The notes under the pieces: generated by a model
The model's database searches: none
What the model was told of the DNA's origin: nothing
What the model saw: the letters and a program-made list of their open reading frames with translations, nothing else
Translations under genes and position numbers: made by a program
Assembly: GCA_027070385.1 (NCBI GenBank)
Contig: JALXDW010000362.1
Location: 1 to 14,472 of the forward strand
Direction of reading: 5' to 3'
Source: Chromatiales bacterium
GTDB lineage: Bacteria; Pseudomonadota; Gammaproteobacteria; UBA6429; Thiohalophilaceae
Length of the DNA stretch: 14,472 bases
Shown here: positions 1 through 6,996 of the stretch, in pieces
Layout of the letters: the number at the start of each line of letters is the position of its first letter
Numbering within the stretch: position 1 is the first letter of the stretch

Positions 1-37
1 CCTTTTCATTTAACTCAGTTTTGTTTTCTTCGCTCAT
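1..37 (-). CDS. 5' end of an unidentified protein (partial, runs off the left edge)
   Basis: Twelve codons and one base are visible, reading MSEENKTELNEK, and the frame is open to the window edge. A GGAG motif (complement of 46-49) lies seven bases upstream of the ATG at 37-35, a good Shine-Dalgarno distance. A second ATG directly upstream at 40-38 is only four bases from it, so the inner start is preferred. The gene lies 18 nt downstream of the PqqD-like gene on the same strand, so the two are probably co-transcribed. The visible residues are hydrophilic and acidic and give no clue to function. A partner of the PqqD-like protein, such as a kinase or radical SAM enzyme, would fit the context but cannot be seen. 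Confidence 0.6.
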   Translation of the reverse strand, partial: MSEENKTELNEK

Positions 38-55
38 CATACGTCTCCATTTCAA

Positions 56-313
56 TTAGTTCATTAATAATTTCAAATCTTTAAGTTGTTGCAATACTTT
101 GTCCAAATCGGCTTTTGCAACGGTCGCATCAATATCATAAGATTGTGTCAGCTTTTCAACAATCCCGTTTACTGCCAGGCCTGCTTCTATTTGCTGCCAG
201 ATAAAACTTGCCACCGAATTTAGCTGATGTATCTGGCCATTGTCCTTATCCAGAATAACAAGTTCACCATCAATTTGCTGCGTACTTAAATTTGCCCGTA
301 TTGCTAAATTCAT
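56..313 (-). CDS. PqqD-like peptide chaperone (RiPP recognition element fold)
   Basis: This 85-residue protein has the PqqD pattern. An N-terminal beta-rich half carries 'GELVILDKDNGQIHQLNSVA' and then FIWQQIEAG. A helical C-terminal half (about residues 50-84) carries the 'IVEKLTQSYDID' and 'DLDKVLQQLKDLKLL' segments. In this family such domains bind a leader or precursor peptide and present it to modifying enzymes. PQQ synthesis itself is unlikely because no pqqA, B, C or E is in view. It is closer to the small PqqD-related proteins of HPr-rel-A type systems, which co-occur with the nucleotidyltransferase family encoded divergently at 477. A good sigma70-like promoter precedes it. The family call is fairly secure; the partner peptide is unknown. 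Confidence 0.75.
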   Translation of the reverse strand: MNLAIRANLSTQQIDGELVILDKDNGQIHQLNSVASFIWQQIEAGLAVNGIVEKLTQSYDIDATVAKADLDKVLQQLKDLKLLMN

Positions 314-338
314 CTATAACTCTTTTCTATAATAAAAC

Positions 339-367
339 ATTAGAACAAGATTACCTCGACAGGTCAA
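339..367 (-). promoter_or_regulatory. Sigma70-like promoter for the PqqD-like gene
   Basis: Read on the minus strand, TTGACC (complement of 362-367) and TCTAAT (complement of 339-344) are separated by exactly 17 bases. Each differs from consensus at one base. Transcription would start near 332, about 20 bases before the ATG at 313. This is inferred from sequence only. Confidence 0.5.
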
Positions 368-396
368 TCAATTACCACAAACCGTTCTAAATTCGG

Positions 397-402
397 TATA
401 AT
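397..402 (+). promoter_or_regulatory. Candidate -10 box for the nucleotidyltransferase gene
   Basis: A perfect TATAAT lies here, but the sequence 17 bases upstream (ACCACA at 374-379) matches the -35 consensus at only three positions. A second possibility is TCCACA (405-410) with TATTAT (428-433), also 17 bases apart. Either would serve the gene at 477. The choice cannot be settled by eye. Confidence 0.3.
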
Positions 403-447
403 TTTCCACAATGAAAACAATAACTTATATTATACACTTTTACTGTC

Positions 448-470
448 GTTTAACCTAAACGGGTTAACCC
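448..470. promoter_or_regulatory. Two adjacent inverted repeats directly upstream of the nucleotidyltransferase start
   Basis: GTTTA-ACC-TAAAC (448-460) is followed at once by the perfect palindrome GGGTTAACCC (461-470). TTAACC occurs twice, 14 bases apart. The pair ends six bases before the ATG at 477, where a Shine-Dalgarno motif would normally be, and no such motif is visible. A repressor operator or a translation-limiting structure is possible. No known regulator's site is recognised. Confidence 0.3.
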
Positions 471-476
471 ATTGTC

Positions 477-1607
477 ATGATTGCGCAAAAAGAACAGTTT
501 TTATCCCTTTTAAGACAAATAGCGACAAATACCGAAAATCCATCGGCAGAGACTTTCTCAGCTGGCACCATCAACTGGTTACGACAAATCCATTTAGGCA
601 CTGCATTCATTGAGCTTTTTCCAACCGCGAAATTAACGCCTTCGTGCAGCGAACAACTAAAAGCCGATAAACTCACGACAAGATTCTGGTTTCAGAGCCA
701 ATATGAAGCAACATTGGAACTGGCAAGTGAATTAAATAAAGTCGGGGTTACAATCACGATATTGAAAGGAATGTCTGTCAGTACTGCTTTTTACCCTAAG
801 CCATACTATCGCAATATGCGTGACATTGATCTGCTCGTTGAACAAAGTGAACTTGAGCAAGTTGCCGCTATTATGCAACAACTCGGCTACACTCAACGGT
901 CTGAATTACCCGATAGTTTTTATCAAACACATCATCATACTAAACCGTGGCAACACCCTGTAAAAGATATCTGGTTTGAAATACACACCGGCCTTTTCCC
1001 TCCGTCATCGGCCTATTCTTCGGCACAAGTCTTCTCTTTACAAAATATCAATATGGAAAAATACCCACAATACCTGGCCGAAACACGAGTCAACCGACTC
1101 GGTTATGAACTGCAAGTCATCTATAGTGCGCTCCATTGGGGAGCTGAATTCAGGCAAACAGGAGGACTGTTTGGCCTAATAGACATTGCTCTGATTATTA
1201 ACAATACAGAACTTGACTGGAAAAAATTAATCCACTGGGCAAATGAGGCCGTTATCGCTAATACGGTTTATGTTGTTTTATCTTACCTGCTTAAAAATAA
1301 ACTTATAAATAACGCCAAAGTTAAATTGCACCTGCACGAAATAAACCATTCACTCAGCCGGCTGGAAATATTTTTACTCCAGCGATTAATGGACAATTAT
1401 CTGCTTGGTGGTAAATCTTTTGGACGAGTATTCACCGCCAATAATATAGCAATACTCTGGGGTTTATTATTAAGTCCGTCAGCCTCATTCAAAAAAATAA
1501 TACTGTTCCCCGTTTATATTATCTTTCCACCTGATTCAAACCAGAAATTCAATCCTGCCTTCCAGTTATCCAGAATAAAACGTTTATTGTTTAAATCGAC
1601 AGAGTAA
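477..1607 (+). CDS. Nucleotidyltransferase family protein (PF14907-like)
   Basis: This is a 376-residue protein. The diagnostic block is at about residues 95-122: an ILKG motif, a YPKPYYRNMRDIDLLV stretch, and the paired aspartates of DID that bind the metal in nucleotidyltransferase-fold enzymes. A histidine-rich segment (HHHTKPWQHP) and WFEIHTGLF follow, as is usual in this family. The substrate is not known for the family as a whole. Members sit beside PqqD-like proteins and HprK-related kinases in peptide-modification loci, including some lasso peptide clusters. Here the PqqD-like gene is divergent, 163 bp away. ATG 477 is the only reasonable start, since the next methionine falls inside the catalytic block. 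The C-terminal third is hydrophobic and basic (for example IILFPVYIIFPP) and may associate with the membrane. Confidence 0.75.
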   Translation: MIAQKEQFLSLLRQIATNTENPSAETFSAGTINWLRQIHLGTAFIELFPTAKLTPSCSEQLKADKLTTRFWFQSQYEATLELASELNKVGVTITILKGMSVSTAFYPKPYYRNMRDIDLLVEQSELEQVAAIMQQLGYTQRSELPDSFYQTHHHTKPWQHPVKDIWFEIHTGLFPPSSAYSSAQVFSLQNINMEKYPQYLAETRVNRLGYELQVIYSALHWGAEFRQTGGLFGLIDIALIINNTELDWKKLIHWANEAVIANTVYVVLSYLLKNKLINNAKVKLHLHEINHSLSRLEIFLLQRLMDNYLLGGKSFGRVFTANNIAILWGLLLSPSASFKKIILFPVYIIFPPDSNQKFNPAFQLSRIKRLLFKSTE

Positions 1608-1655
1608 TCCTTTACACTTTAGTTTATCCTTTATTCAATTCAGGAAATAATAAAC

Positions 1656-2300
1656 ATGCCCTGTTGTTGCCCTCATAGCCAGTCAGCCGGTAAATTTTTT
1701 TCATTTTTTGCCCGCTCGTATCGAAAACGTTTTGCAAAAAAAGGCCTGGGAACATCTCAGCAACAACTTATCAATGGTATTAAACAGGCCAATTTTCAAG
1801 ATAAAACATTACTGGAAATTGGTTGCGGTGTAGGCCATTTCCATCAACTTATGCTTGAGCAAGGCGCACGTTCAGCGGTGGGAGTTGAACTGGCCAGTAA
1901 AATGCTGGTCGAAGCTAAAGACTGGGCCCGGCAACGAGGCCTTTCAGATAAAACACAGTATATTGAAGGTGACTTTATCAGTATTGCTGAGATCCTGGAA
2001 TCCGCAGACATTGTTATTATGGACAAGGTTGTTTGTTGTTATCCAGATGCTGATTCCCTGATACACCGTTCACTTGAAAAATGCCAATCCATTTATGCAT
2101 TAACTTACCCGCGAAAAGTCTGGTACACCCGCCTCGGCACACAGATACTGGCTTTGCTAATGAAATTACTGGGATCAGATTTCAGACCTTATGTACATGA
2201 TCCTGAACAAATAGAAAACTGGATTAGTGAACAAGGTTACAAAAAATTGATGCAGAACCAAACCAGTATTTGGCTAACCCAAGTCTATGTGAAACAATAA
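1656..2300 (+). CDS. Class I SAM-dependent methyltransferase
   Basis: This 214-residue protein has a Rossmann-fold methyltransferase core. Motif I, LLEIGCGVGHFHQL, lies near residues 52-65. An acidic residue ends strand 2 in GVELASKMLVEAK, and DKVVCCYPD forms the motif IV region near residue 123. The N-terminus MPCCCPHS followed by FFARSYRKRF is a characteristic cysteine-rich start seen in a group loosely related to the magnesium-protoporphyrin methyltransferase BchM. No photosynthesis genes are nearby, so that role is not supported. An AGGA motif at 1642-1645 precedes the ATG by ten bases. It follows the nucleotidyltransferase gene by 48 nt and overlaps the next small gene by one base, so the three are probably co-transcribed. 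The substrate is unknown. Confidence 0.8.
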   Translation: MPCCCPHSQSAGKFFSFFARSYRKRFAKKGLGTSQQQLINGIKQANFQDKTLLEIGCGVGHFHQLMLEQGARSAVGVELASKMLVEAKDWARQRGLSDKTQYIEGDFISIAEILESADIVIMDKVVCCYPDADSLIHRSLEKCQSIYALTYPRKVWYTRLGTQILALLMKLLGSDFRPYVHDPEQIENWISEQGYKKLMQNQTSIWLTQVYVKQ

Positions 2301-2548
2301 TGCGTGGCTTTGTTCCCCCCGATCCCCAAACTGATGTTTCCAGCGTACACTATGCCATAGTCTATGCACCTCGACGTAAAGCAAACAGACATCGTATTCC
2401 TCAAAGTTGTGTCGAAATTAAAAACAATAAAGAACAGGCTATGGAACAATCCAGTCCGGCATCAAACCGTTATGCCGCGCAAGTATTAGGGCCATCAAAA
2501 TCATCTGAAGGCCAATATATTTTTTATGTGATGGAATGGCTTGAGTAG
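2300..2548 (+). CDS. Small hypothetical protein, translationally coupled to the methyltransferase
   Basis: The ATG shares its A with the TAA of the methyltransferase (TAATG at 2298-2302), a classic termination-reinitiation overlap and the main reason to trust this start. An in-frame ATG at 2270 inside the upstream gene is less likely. The 82-residue product has no signal peptide or membrane helix. It is basic in the first half (YAPRRKANRHRIP) and ends in 'RYAAQVLGPSKSSEGQYIFY' and VMEWLE. The ending looks like a compact beta strand and turn region of a folded protein, not a random open frame. I do not recognise the family. A role linked to the methyltransferase is only inferred from coupling. 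Confidence 0.6.
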   Translation: MRGFVPPDPQTDVSSVHYAIVYAPRRKANRHRIPQSCVEIKNNKEQAMEQSSPASNRYAAQVLGPSKSSEGQYIFYVMEWLE

Positions 2549-2571
2549 AGAGGGTTACTCATTCAACTTGT

Positions 2572-3429
2572 TTATAAGACCAGCATCTTGGCTGCCTGGC
2601 GAATATCTTCCTGTGCTTCATGTAATATTTCCAGACTGGCTTGTGGGCCCAGCTTGCTAATGCCCAGCTTTTGAAAAGCCGGAATCTCAACCAGGGAAGG
2701 AATAGCAAGGTTCTTGTCTCCAGAGCCAAACATACTATGCGCATTGGCGACAATAATAATATCGGCGTAATCCGCTTCTTTTTTTTCATCTCTAAACCAG
2801 TTATCGAGGTTTTCTGGAATACAAACCAGTTCATCATCAAAATTCCATTGTTGCAAAATCATTTTCCCCACCTGTCCGGAAAGCTTTTTTACAATACGAT
2901 CAGCAAATTTTGGATTATCTTTTAATTCAGGTATACGACTTAAATAACTAATAATCGGCAAGGCACCAATTTGTGAAACCAACCCGGCCAACATTGCCTT
3001 CTCTGCCTGCTTCCCTTTAACAATCGTCCCCAATACATAGGCTATCGCCCCTATACGCCGACTGTGTTCCAATACCTTCTTTAACTGGAACTGTAATCTT
3101 GAGTCCTGTGTAGCAAATAAATTATTCACTGCCACACAAATCACGATATTCTGAACAACATGCAAACCTAATCTGGCAACGGCTTCCATACAACTGGATG
3201 TTAAACGATAACCGGTAAAGATAGATGAATTTGCAATTTTAATAACCCGTGCTGCAATATTAGGATCCATTTCCAGTAACGTTGCAATTTGATTTAAATC
3301 TTTGGAAGGATCATTCACTGCTGTTCTTACTTTTAAGGCAATATCCGGCAGACTGGGTAAATCGAGATTCCCTTTTGTACACTCAGAGAGAATACGTTGT
3401 TCAAGGGTTAATTGTATGTCTGAACTCAT
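2572..3429 (-). CDS. HDOD domain signalling protein
   Basis: This 285-residue protein is almost entirely an HDOD domain (about residues 15-215). Typical blocks are 'LPSLPDIALKVRTAVNDPSK' and the following DLNQIATLLEMDP, then NIAARVIKIANSS, 'MEAVARLGLHVVQNIVICVA' and VLEHSRRIGAIAYVLG, with the helix MLAGLVSQIGALPII after them. HDOD domains resemble HD phosphohydrolases but lack the metal-binding HD pair, as here where H-S replaces H-D. They are taken to be non-catalytic signal or assembly modules. No GGDEF, EAL or receiver domain is attached. The gene starts 12 nt after the glycosylase gene ends and is probably co-transcribed with it. It converges on the small gene ending at 2548. The specific role is unknown. 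Confidence 0.85.
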   Translation of the reverse strand: MSSDIQLTLEQRILSECTKGNLDLPSLPDIALKVRTAVNDPSKDLNQIATLLEMDPNIAARVIKIANSSIFTGYRLTSSCMEAVARLGLHVVQNIVICVAVNNLFATQDSRLQFQLKKVLEHSRRIGAIAYVLGTIVKGKQAEKAMLAGLVSQIGALPIISYLSRIPELKDNPKFADRIVKKLSGQVGKMILQQWNFDDELVCIPENLDNWFRDEKKEADYADIIIVANAHSMFGSGDKNLAIPSLVEIPAFQKLGISKLGPQASLEILHEAQEDIRQAAKMLVL

Positions 3430-3441
3430 CTTCTGTTTTTC

Positions 3442-4062
3442 TCATTTAAACGTATCGCGCCAGGCAGTGTGCTGTTTGATTAAATTTAAAGCCTCTGACA
3501 ATAATGCTTTACCGGGATCCCGTTGATGCCAGGTCGATGCACCCGAAGGATGTGGCAACGGTATAATATCCGCTCTATGCTGATAGAATTCAAGCCTGAA
3601 AGACTGACCAATAATCTGATCCAGTTTTTTTACCGGCATTATCTGACTAATAGCCAGTTTCCCCACCGGAATAATAACTTGTGGTTTTAAACAACCCACT
3701 TCTTTTGCAAGCCATTGAGAACAATTTTTAATTTCTGTTTTATCCGGGACACGATCACCGCCTTGTGGTTTGTTATTGACTATCTTCTTGCCAGGAAAAC
3801 AGCGACAAACGGCCGTCATATAAACTTTGTTACGAAACTGTTCTTCATTGATACCCAGTGTCGCAAACCACTTAAACAGGGTTTTACCTGCTGTCCAGGC
3901 AAAAGGTTTATGAATATCTTTTTCCTTGATACCCGGAGCCTGACCTACCAGTAATATTTTTGACATGACCGGATGCCCCAATACAGGCCGACTTTGCATT
4001 TTTTCACAAAGGTGACACTGCTGAATATTGGCCTGGAGCCGCTTTAATGCAAGTTGAGTCAT
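3442..4062 (-). CDS. Uracil-DNA glycosylase family protein (family 4/5-like, Fe-S type)
   Basis: The 206-residue product has the motifs of the Fe-S uracil-DNA glycosylase superfamily. The active-site loop GQAPG is at residues 40-44, with PFAWTAGKTL just after. The second motif HPSGAS starts at H171. Cysteines C16 and C19 (CHLC), C86 or C88 (VCRCFPGK) and C114 match the four-cysteine cluster pattern. Such enzymes excise uracil or other damaged bases from DNA. The loop differs from classical family 4 (GEGPG, HPSPxR), so substrate specificity may differ. I chose the ATG at 4062 because a GGA lies a few bases upstream, the first residues then match the family, and the candidate promoter starts near 4088. 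An in-frame ATG at 4092 would add ten residues. Confidence 0.8.
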   Translation of the reverse strand: MTQLALKRLQANIQQCHLCEKMQSRPVLGHPVMSKILLVGQAPGIKEKDIHKPFAWTAGKTLFKWFATLGINEEQFRNKVYMTAVCRCFPGKKIVNNKPQGGDRVPDKTEIKNCSQWLAKEVGCLKPQVIIPVGKLAISQIMPVKKLDQIIGQSFRLEFYQHRADIIPLPHPSGASTWHQRDPGKALLSEALNLIKQHTAWRDTFK

Positions 4063-4073
4063 ATTCAATCCAT

Positions 4074-4123
4074 TTAAAATAAAACATGTCATGGAGTATA
4101 CTGTGAGTTATGTCGCGTTTCTA
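4074..4123. promoter_or_regulatory. Candidate bidirectional promoter with palindromic -10 element
   Basis: AGTATACT (4095-4102) is a perfect palindrome, so TATACT (one mismatch to TATAAT) reads on both strands. On plus, TTAAAA (4074-4079) lies 17 bases upstream. On minus, TAGAAA (complement of 4118-4123) also lies 17 bases upstream. Both -35 boxes match at four of six positions. The minus start would fall near 4088 and suits the glycosylase ATG at 4062. The plus start would fall almost on the cytochrome ATG at 4110, implying a leaderless or very short leader transcript. Confidence 0.4.
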
Positions 4124-4580
4124 CTTTCATCAATTTACACAATACTTCATGATGGTTACTGCTTTAATTTTGAGTGGTTGTAACAAAAATAATACAGACA
4201 TCCCCTTTAACCCTGTTACTGCACGAAGCCACTGGAATACAAAGCAACATTCATGGCAACAGTCTGAATTAAAAATTCTGGAACAAGGACGTCGTTTATA
4301 TAAAGTAAATTGTGGCGGGTGTCATGGCTCTGATGGCCTGGGGGATCGTTTAATCGGTGCCCCTGCTCTTAAAAATAACAGTATTGTAAAAGGTCAATCA
4401 CAGCAACATATACAGATTGTATTATATGGCAAACCAAATCGTTCCATGCCCGCTTATAAAAGCAGTTTAAACAATCAGCAACTTGCTGCGATAATAAGTT
4501 ATGAACGGAATGCCTGGGGTAATAACAGCTATCAAATTATTCACCCACAACAAATAGAACAACAGCGTAATATTCAATAA
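4110..4580 (+). CDS. Monoheme cytochrome c lipoprotein
   Basis: The 156-residue product starts with a signal segment and a lipobox LSGC with C24 as the likely lipidated cysteine, so the protein should be membrane-anchored and face the periplasm. The heme c site is C68-G-G-C71-H72. The likely axial methionine is M113 in RSMPAY. The fold is a small class I cytochrome c. The stretch IISYERNAWGNN (about residues 128-139) closely resembles the end of the cytochrome c domain fused to subunit II of aa3-type oxidases, but no CuA domain or oxidase gene is present. A role as electron shuttle is inferred. The plus-strand -10 box nearly touches the start. The last codon directly abuts the stop of the convergent gene. 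Confidence 0.88.
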   Translation: MSRFYFHQFTQYFMMVTALILSGCNKNNTDIPFNPVTARSHWNTKQHSWQQSELKILEQGRRLYKVNCGGCHGSDGLGDRLIGAPALKNNSIVKGQSQQHIQIVLYGKPNRSMPAYKSSLNNQQLAAIISYERNAWGNNSYQIIHPQQIEQQRNIQ

Positions 4581-5645
4581 TTATTTTTCATACTTTTTTA
4601 ACAGAACACCTTCATCGCCACAACACGATGCAGCGCATTTTTTTACTGCATGGATTGACTCCGCGTCACCCTGTAAAAACGAACTAATAGGCAGATTATC
4701 GGTTGCGCAATCACAACCCTTATCGTCATACTTATAAACATATTTCAGACCTGTCTTTTCGGCTGCATCCAGTGCTTGCTGCATAATAAGCGAAGGAGTG
4801 GGTTCAATATGACTGAGCTTATAAGCCGGGAAAAATTTGGTAATATGCCACGGAGCTTGTTCCCCCAAATTATTCTTAATCCAGCGAGCGATATCCGTTA
4901 GCATGGTCAGATTATCGTTTTTTGTCGGAATAATATTGGTTCGGGTTTCAACATGAATACCCAGTTCATGTGCCTTTTTAATAGAGTGCAATACCTCATC
5001 GACGGATGACTTTCGGCAAATGTCTTTGTAAAAATCATCATCCAGGCTTTTTATGTCCGAACACAGCACATCAATATAAGGAGCCACTACTTCCAGTGCT
5101 TCGTCAGTCACATAACTGTTAGACACATACAGAATATACAATCCTTTTTCTTTTGCAACTTTGGCTACATCAACAATATACTCCAGCCAGACAGCAGGCT
5201 CAGAATAGGTAAAAGCAATCCCCTGTACCTTAAAACGCAAGGCTGTTTCAACTAATTGCTCTGCGGTTACATACGCCGCTGTTGATTCACCCCGCGCCAG
5301 TTCATCCAGCGCAGTAACACCCCAGGATATATCAAGATTATGGCAACCGTCACAACGAAAACTGCAGCCATAACTGCCCACTGATAATACTTTTGTTCCC
5401 GGCCTGTAATGCTTGACCGGCTTGTCTTCAATATTATCAATGTCCATGGCAGAAATAATGCCATAGGAAAGGTTGTATAAAGTACCATTACGATTAACAT
5501 GCGCCTGACAAAAGCCGCGTTGGCCATGATTTAACTTGCAACGCCACAAGCATAAATTACAACGTGTTGTACCATCATCCTGCTTATCCTGCAGCATGGT
5601 TTCAACTAATTGATAATGTTCCGGTCTTGCTTCTATACTACTCAT
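4581..5645 (-). CDS. amrS: AmmeMemoRadiSam-type radical SAM enzyme
   Basis: This 354-residue protein has the layout of the AmmeMemoRadiSam (TIGR04337-like) family. An N-terminal cysteine block has C29, C32, C36 and C46 in TRCNLCLWRC and RGFC. YGIISAMDIDNIEDKPV-type linker residues follow, then the radical SAM cluster CX3CX2C at C94, C98 and C101 (CSFRCDGCHN). FTYSEPAVWLEY and YVSNSYVTDEAL follow. The substrate is unknown. The usual C-terminal cysteine pair (CPxCG type) is replaced by a longer cysteine-rich tail with C311, C313, C337, C341 and C342, which could hold another metal or cluster. It is the last gene of an apparent operon after an ErpA-like Fe-S carrier and an ATP-grasp ligase. The MEMO1-like and AMMECR1-like partners are absent here. 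Confidence 0.8.
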   Translation of the reverse strand: MSSIEARPEHYQLVETMLQDKQDDGTTRCNLCLWRCKLNHGQRGFCQAHVNRNGTLYNLSYGIISAMDIDNIEDKPVKHYRPGTKVLSVGSYGCSFRCDGCHNLDISWGVTALDELARGESTAAYVTAEQLVETALRFKVQGIAFTYSEPAVWLEYIVDVAKVAKEKGLYILYVSNSYVTDEALEVVAPYIDVLCSDIKSLDDDFYKDICRKSSVDEVLHSIKKAHELGIHVETRTNIIPTKNDNLTMLTDIARWIKNNLGEQAPWHITKFFPAYKLSHIEPTPSLIMQQALDAAEKTGLKYVYKYDDKGCDCATDNLPISSFLQGDAESIHAVKKCAASCCGDEGVLLKKYEK

Positions 5646-5684
5646 TTATATTATCCAGTCATTGTTATCAGGAGCTGCAATCTT

Positions 5685-6962
5685 TCAGCTACTCGCGTCT
5701 ATTTTCCACAGCGGTGCAACCACTATCTTTAAACAACCATACGCACGACGCAATGCAGTTTCGACTTGTTCAACATCAGGGGCTTTTGCAAAAATAAATC
5801 CCAGATAACTGTTACCTTCCGGCAAGGGTACAAGCTCATAACCATCACGTAGTTGAATGTTGATGTCTTCAATAAATTCAATTTTTTGAGCTTCAAGCAA
5901 GCCTTCGATTCGCTTGAGTATTCCCCGTTCGGGAATCGGTATCATCATGACCCCCGCTGCTGTGGAGGAAAATGTTTTTTTGCTTAACCGCCCCATCGCC
6001 TGTTGCAAAACAATTTCTTCTATTGAGCAGCCCAGGCCATACTCTAAAATATCACTGCATAATCCACCAATGGTGCGCGCAGCCATTTCAATCAGGTAAA
6101 TATCCTGATTCCGAATACGACACTCTGCATGTATTGGGCCCGTTTCAATACCATAAGCTTCACAGGCCTGTTGTACAATACAGGTTACGCGATCAACCTG
6201 CTGCGTCGTCAGTCTTGTCGGTGTAATGTAGTACGTTTCTTCAAAAAACGGGCCGTATAAAGGGTCCGGCTTGTCGAAAATAGTCAGCAATCTGAACTTG
6301 CCTTTGTCAACAATACCTTCAACGGCAATTTCATCACCGTGAATGTATTCTTCAACCAGGATCTGTTGCCTTTCAATCGGTTCCAGATCACTCTGCTGAG
6401 ACAATAATTTGTCAATGCGTTGTGCTGCTGCGATTAATTCAGCATCATTATTAACCCGAATCACACCTCGACTTGCTGATAAAGACAGCGGTTTTATCAC
6501 AACAGGAAAAGCAATTTCAGAACCTGTCTGGTTAATCAGTGTCGCCAGCTCGACTCTTTGGTATTTCGGCATTGGTACAGAATGTGTCTGTAATACCTCA
6601 CGCGCCAAATCTTTACGTCTAGCCAGACGAGCAGCCGCCAATGCATTATGAGCCAATCCTAAATGCTGTGCCGTCTGCGCAGCCAGTTCAATCACAGAAT
6701 CATCCGTACCAATAACCGCAAGTACATCACTTCCTTCTATCGCGGTTAAAATAGTTTGCAGTGCCTCTTCCGGCAAATCAAACTGTACGTGTATTCCTTG
6801 TGCATAGGCCGAAACAATCGAATGCTCGCTTTCAGAAACAATAATAACATCCAGACCAGATCGGGATGCAGCCTGAAGATACCGCATGGTACGGTAACTA
6901 CCATGCGGTGCAATCAATAAAATACATTGGGCACGATATCGTTTGGGGACGCTATCCGACAT
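5685..6962 (-). CDS. ATP-grasp ligase, L-amino acid ligase-like
   Basis: The 425-residue protein has an N-terminal Rossmann-like preATP-grasp domain (about residues 10-115). The ATP-grasp core follows, with nucleotide-binding lysine K157 in FPVVIKP, a flexible loop SLSASRGV, hinge residues EEY (204-206) and metal-binding acids E280 and E292 (IHAECRI, LIEMAARTIGG). The C-terminal part (about 335-415) resembles the LAL_C2 domain of L-amino acid ligases. Such enzymes activate a carboxylate as acyl phosphate and join it to an amine, often making dipeptides or amides. The actual substrates are not deducible. It lies 34 nt after the ErpA-like gene and 39 nt before the radical SAM gene. No clear Shine-Dalgarno precedes the ATG, so translation may depend on coupling. 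Confidence 0.8.
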   Translation of the reverse strand: MSDSVPKRYRAQCILLIAPHGSYRTMRYLQAASRSGLDVIIVSESEHSIVSAYAQGIHVQFDLPEEALQTILTAIEGSDVLAVIGTDDSVIELAAQTAQHLGLAHNALAAARLARRKDLAREVLQTHSVPMPKYQRVELATLINQTGSEIAFPVVIKPLSLSASRGVIRVNNDAELIAAAQRIDKLLSQQSDLEPIERQQILVEEYIHGDEIAVEGIVDKGKFRLLTIFDKPDPLYGPFFEETYYITPTRLTTQQVDRVTCIVQQACEAYGIETGPIHAECRIRNQDIYLIEMAARTIGGLCSDILEYGLGCSIEEIVLQQAMGRLSKKTFSSTAAGVMMIPIPERGILKRIEGLLEAQKIEFIEDINIQLRDGYELVPLPEGNSYLGFIFAKAPDVEQVETALRRAYGCLKIVVAPLWKIDASS

Positions 6963-6996
6963 CGCTAAAAATGTGTGCTAAAAAGAAATTTATAAC

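Noticed and set aside
56..313. PqqD of the PQQ pathway
   Set aside because: No pqqA, pqqB, pqqC or pqqE is in view, and the nucleotidyltransferase neighbour points to another PqqD-like subgroup.
2559..2840. 93-codon minus-strand frame overlapping the HDOD gene
   Set aside because: It is a different frame within the HDOD coding region, where the real protein has clear family motifs. The translation is low in structure and unlike any family.
5267..5527. 86-codon minus-strand frame with a hydrophobic stretch
   Set aside because: It overlaps the radical SAM gene in another frame, and the hydrophobic run is a by-product of codons for the real cysteine-rich region.
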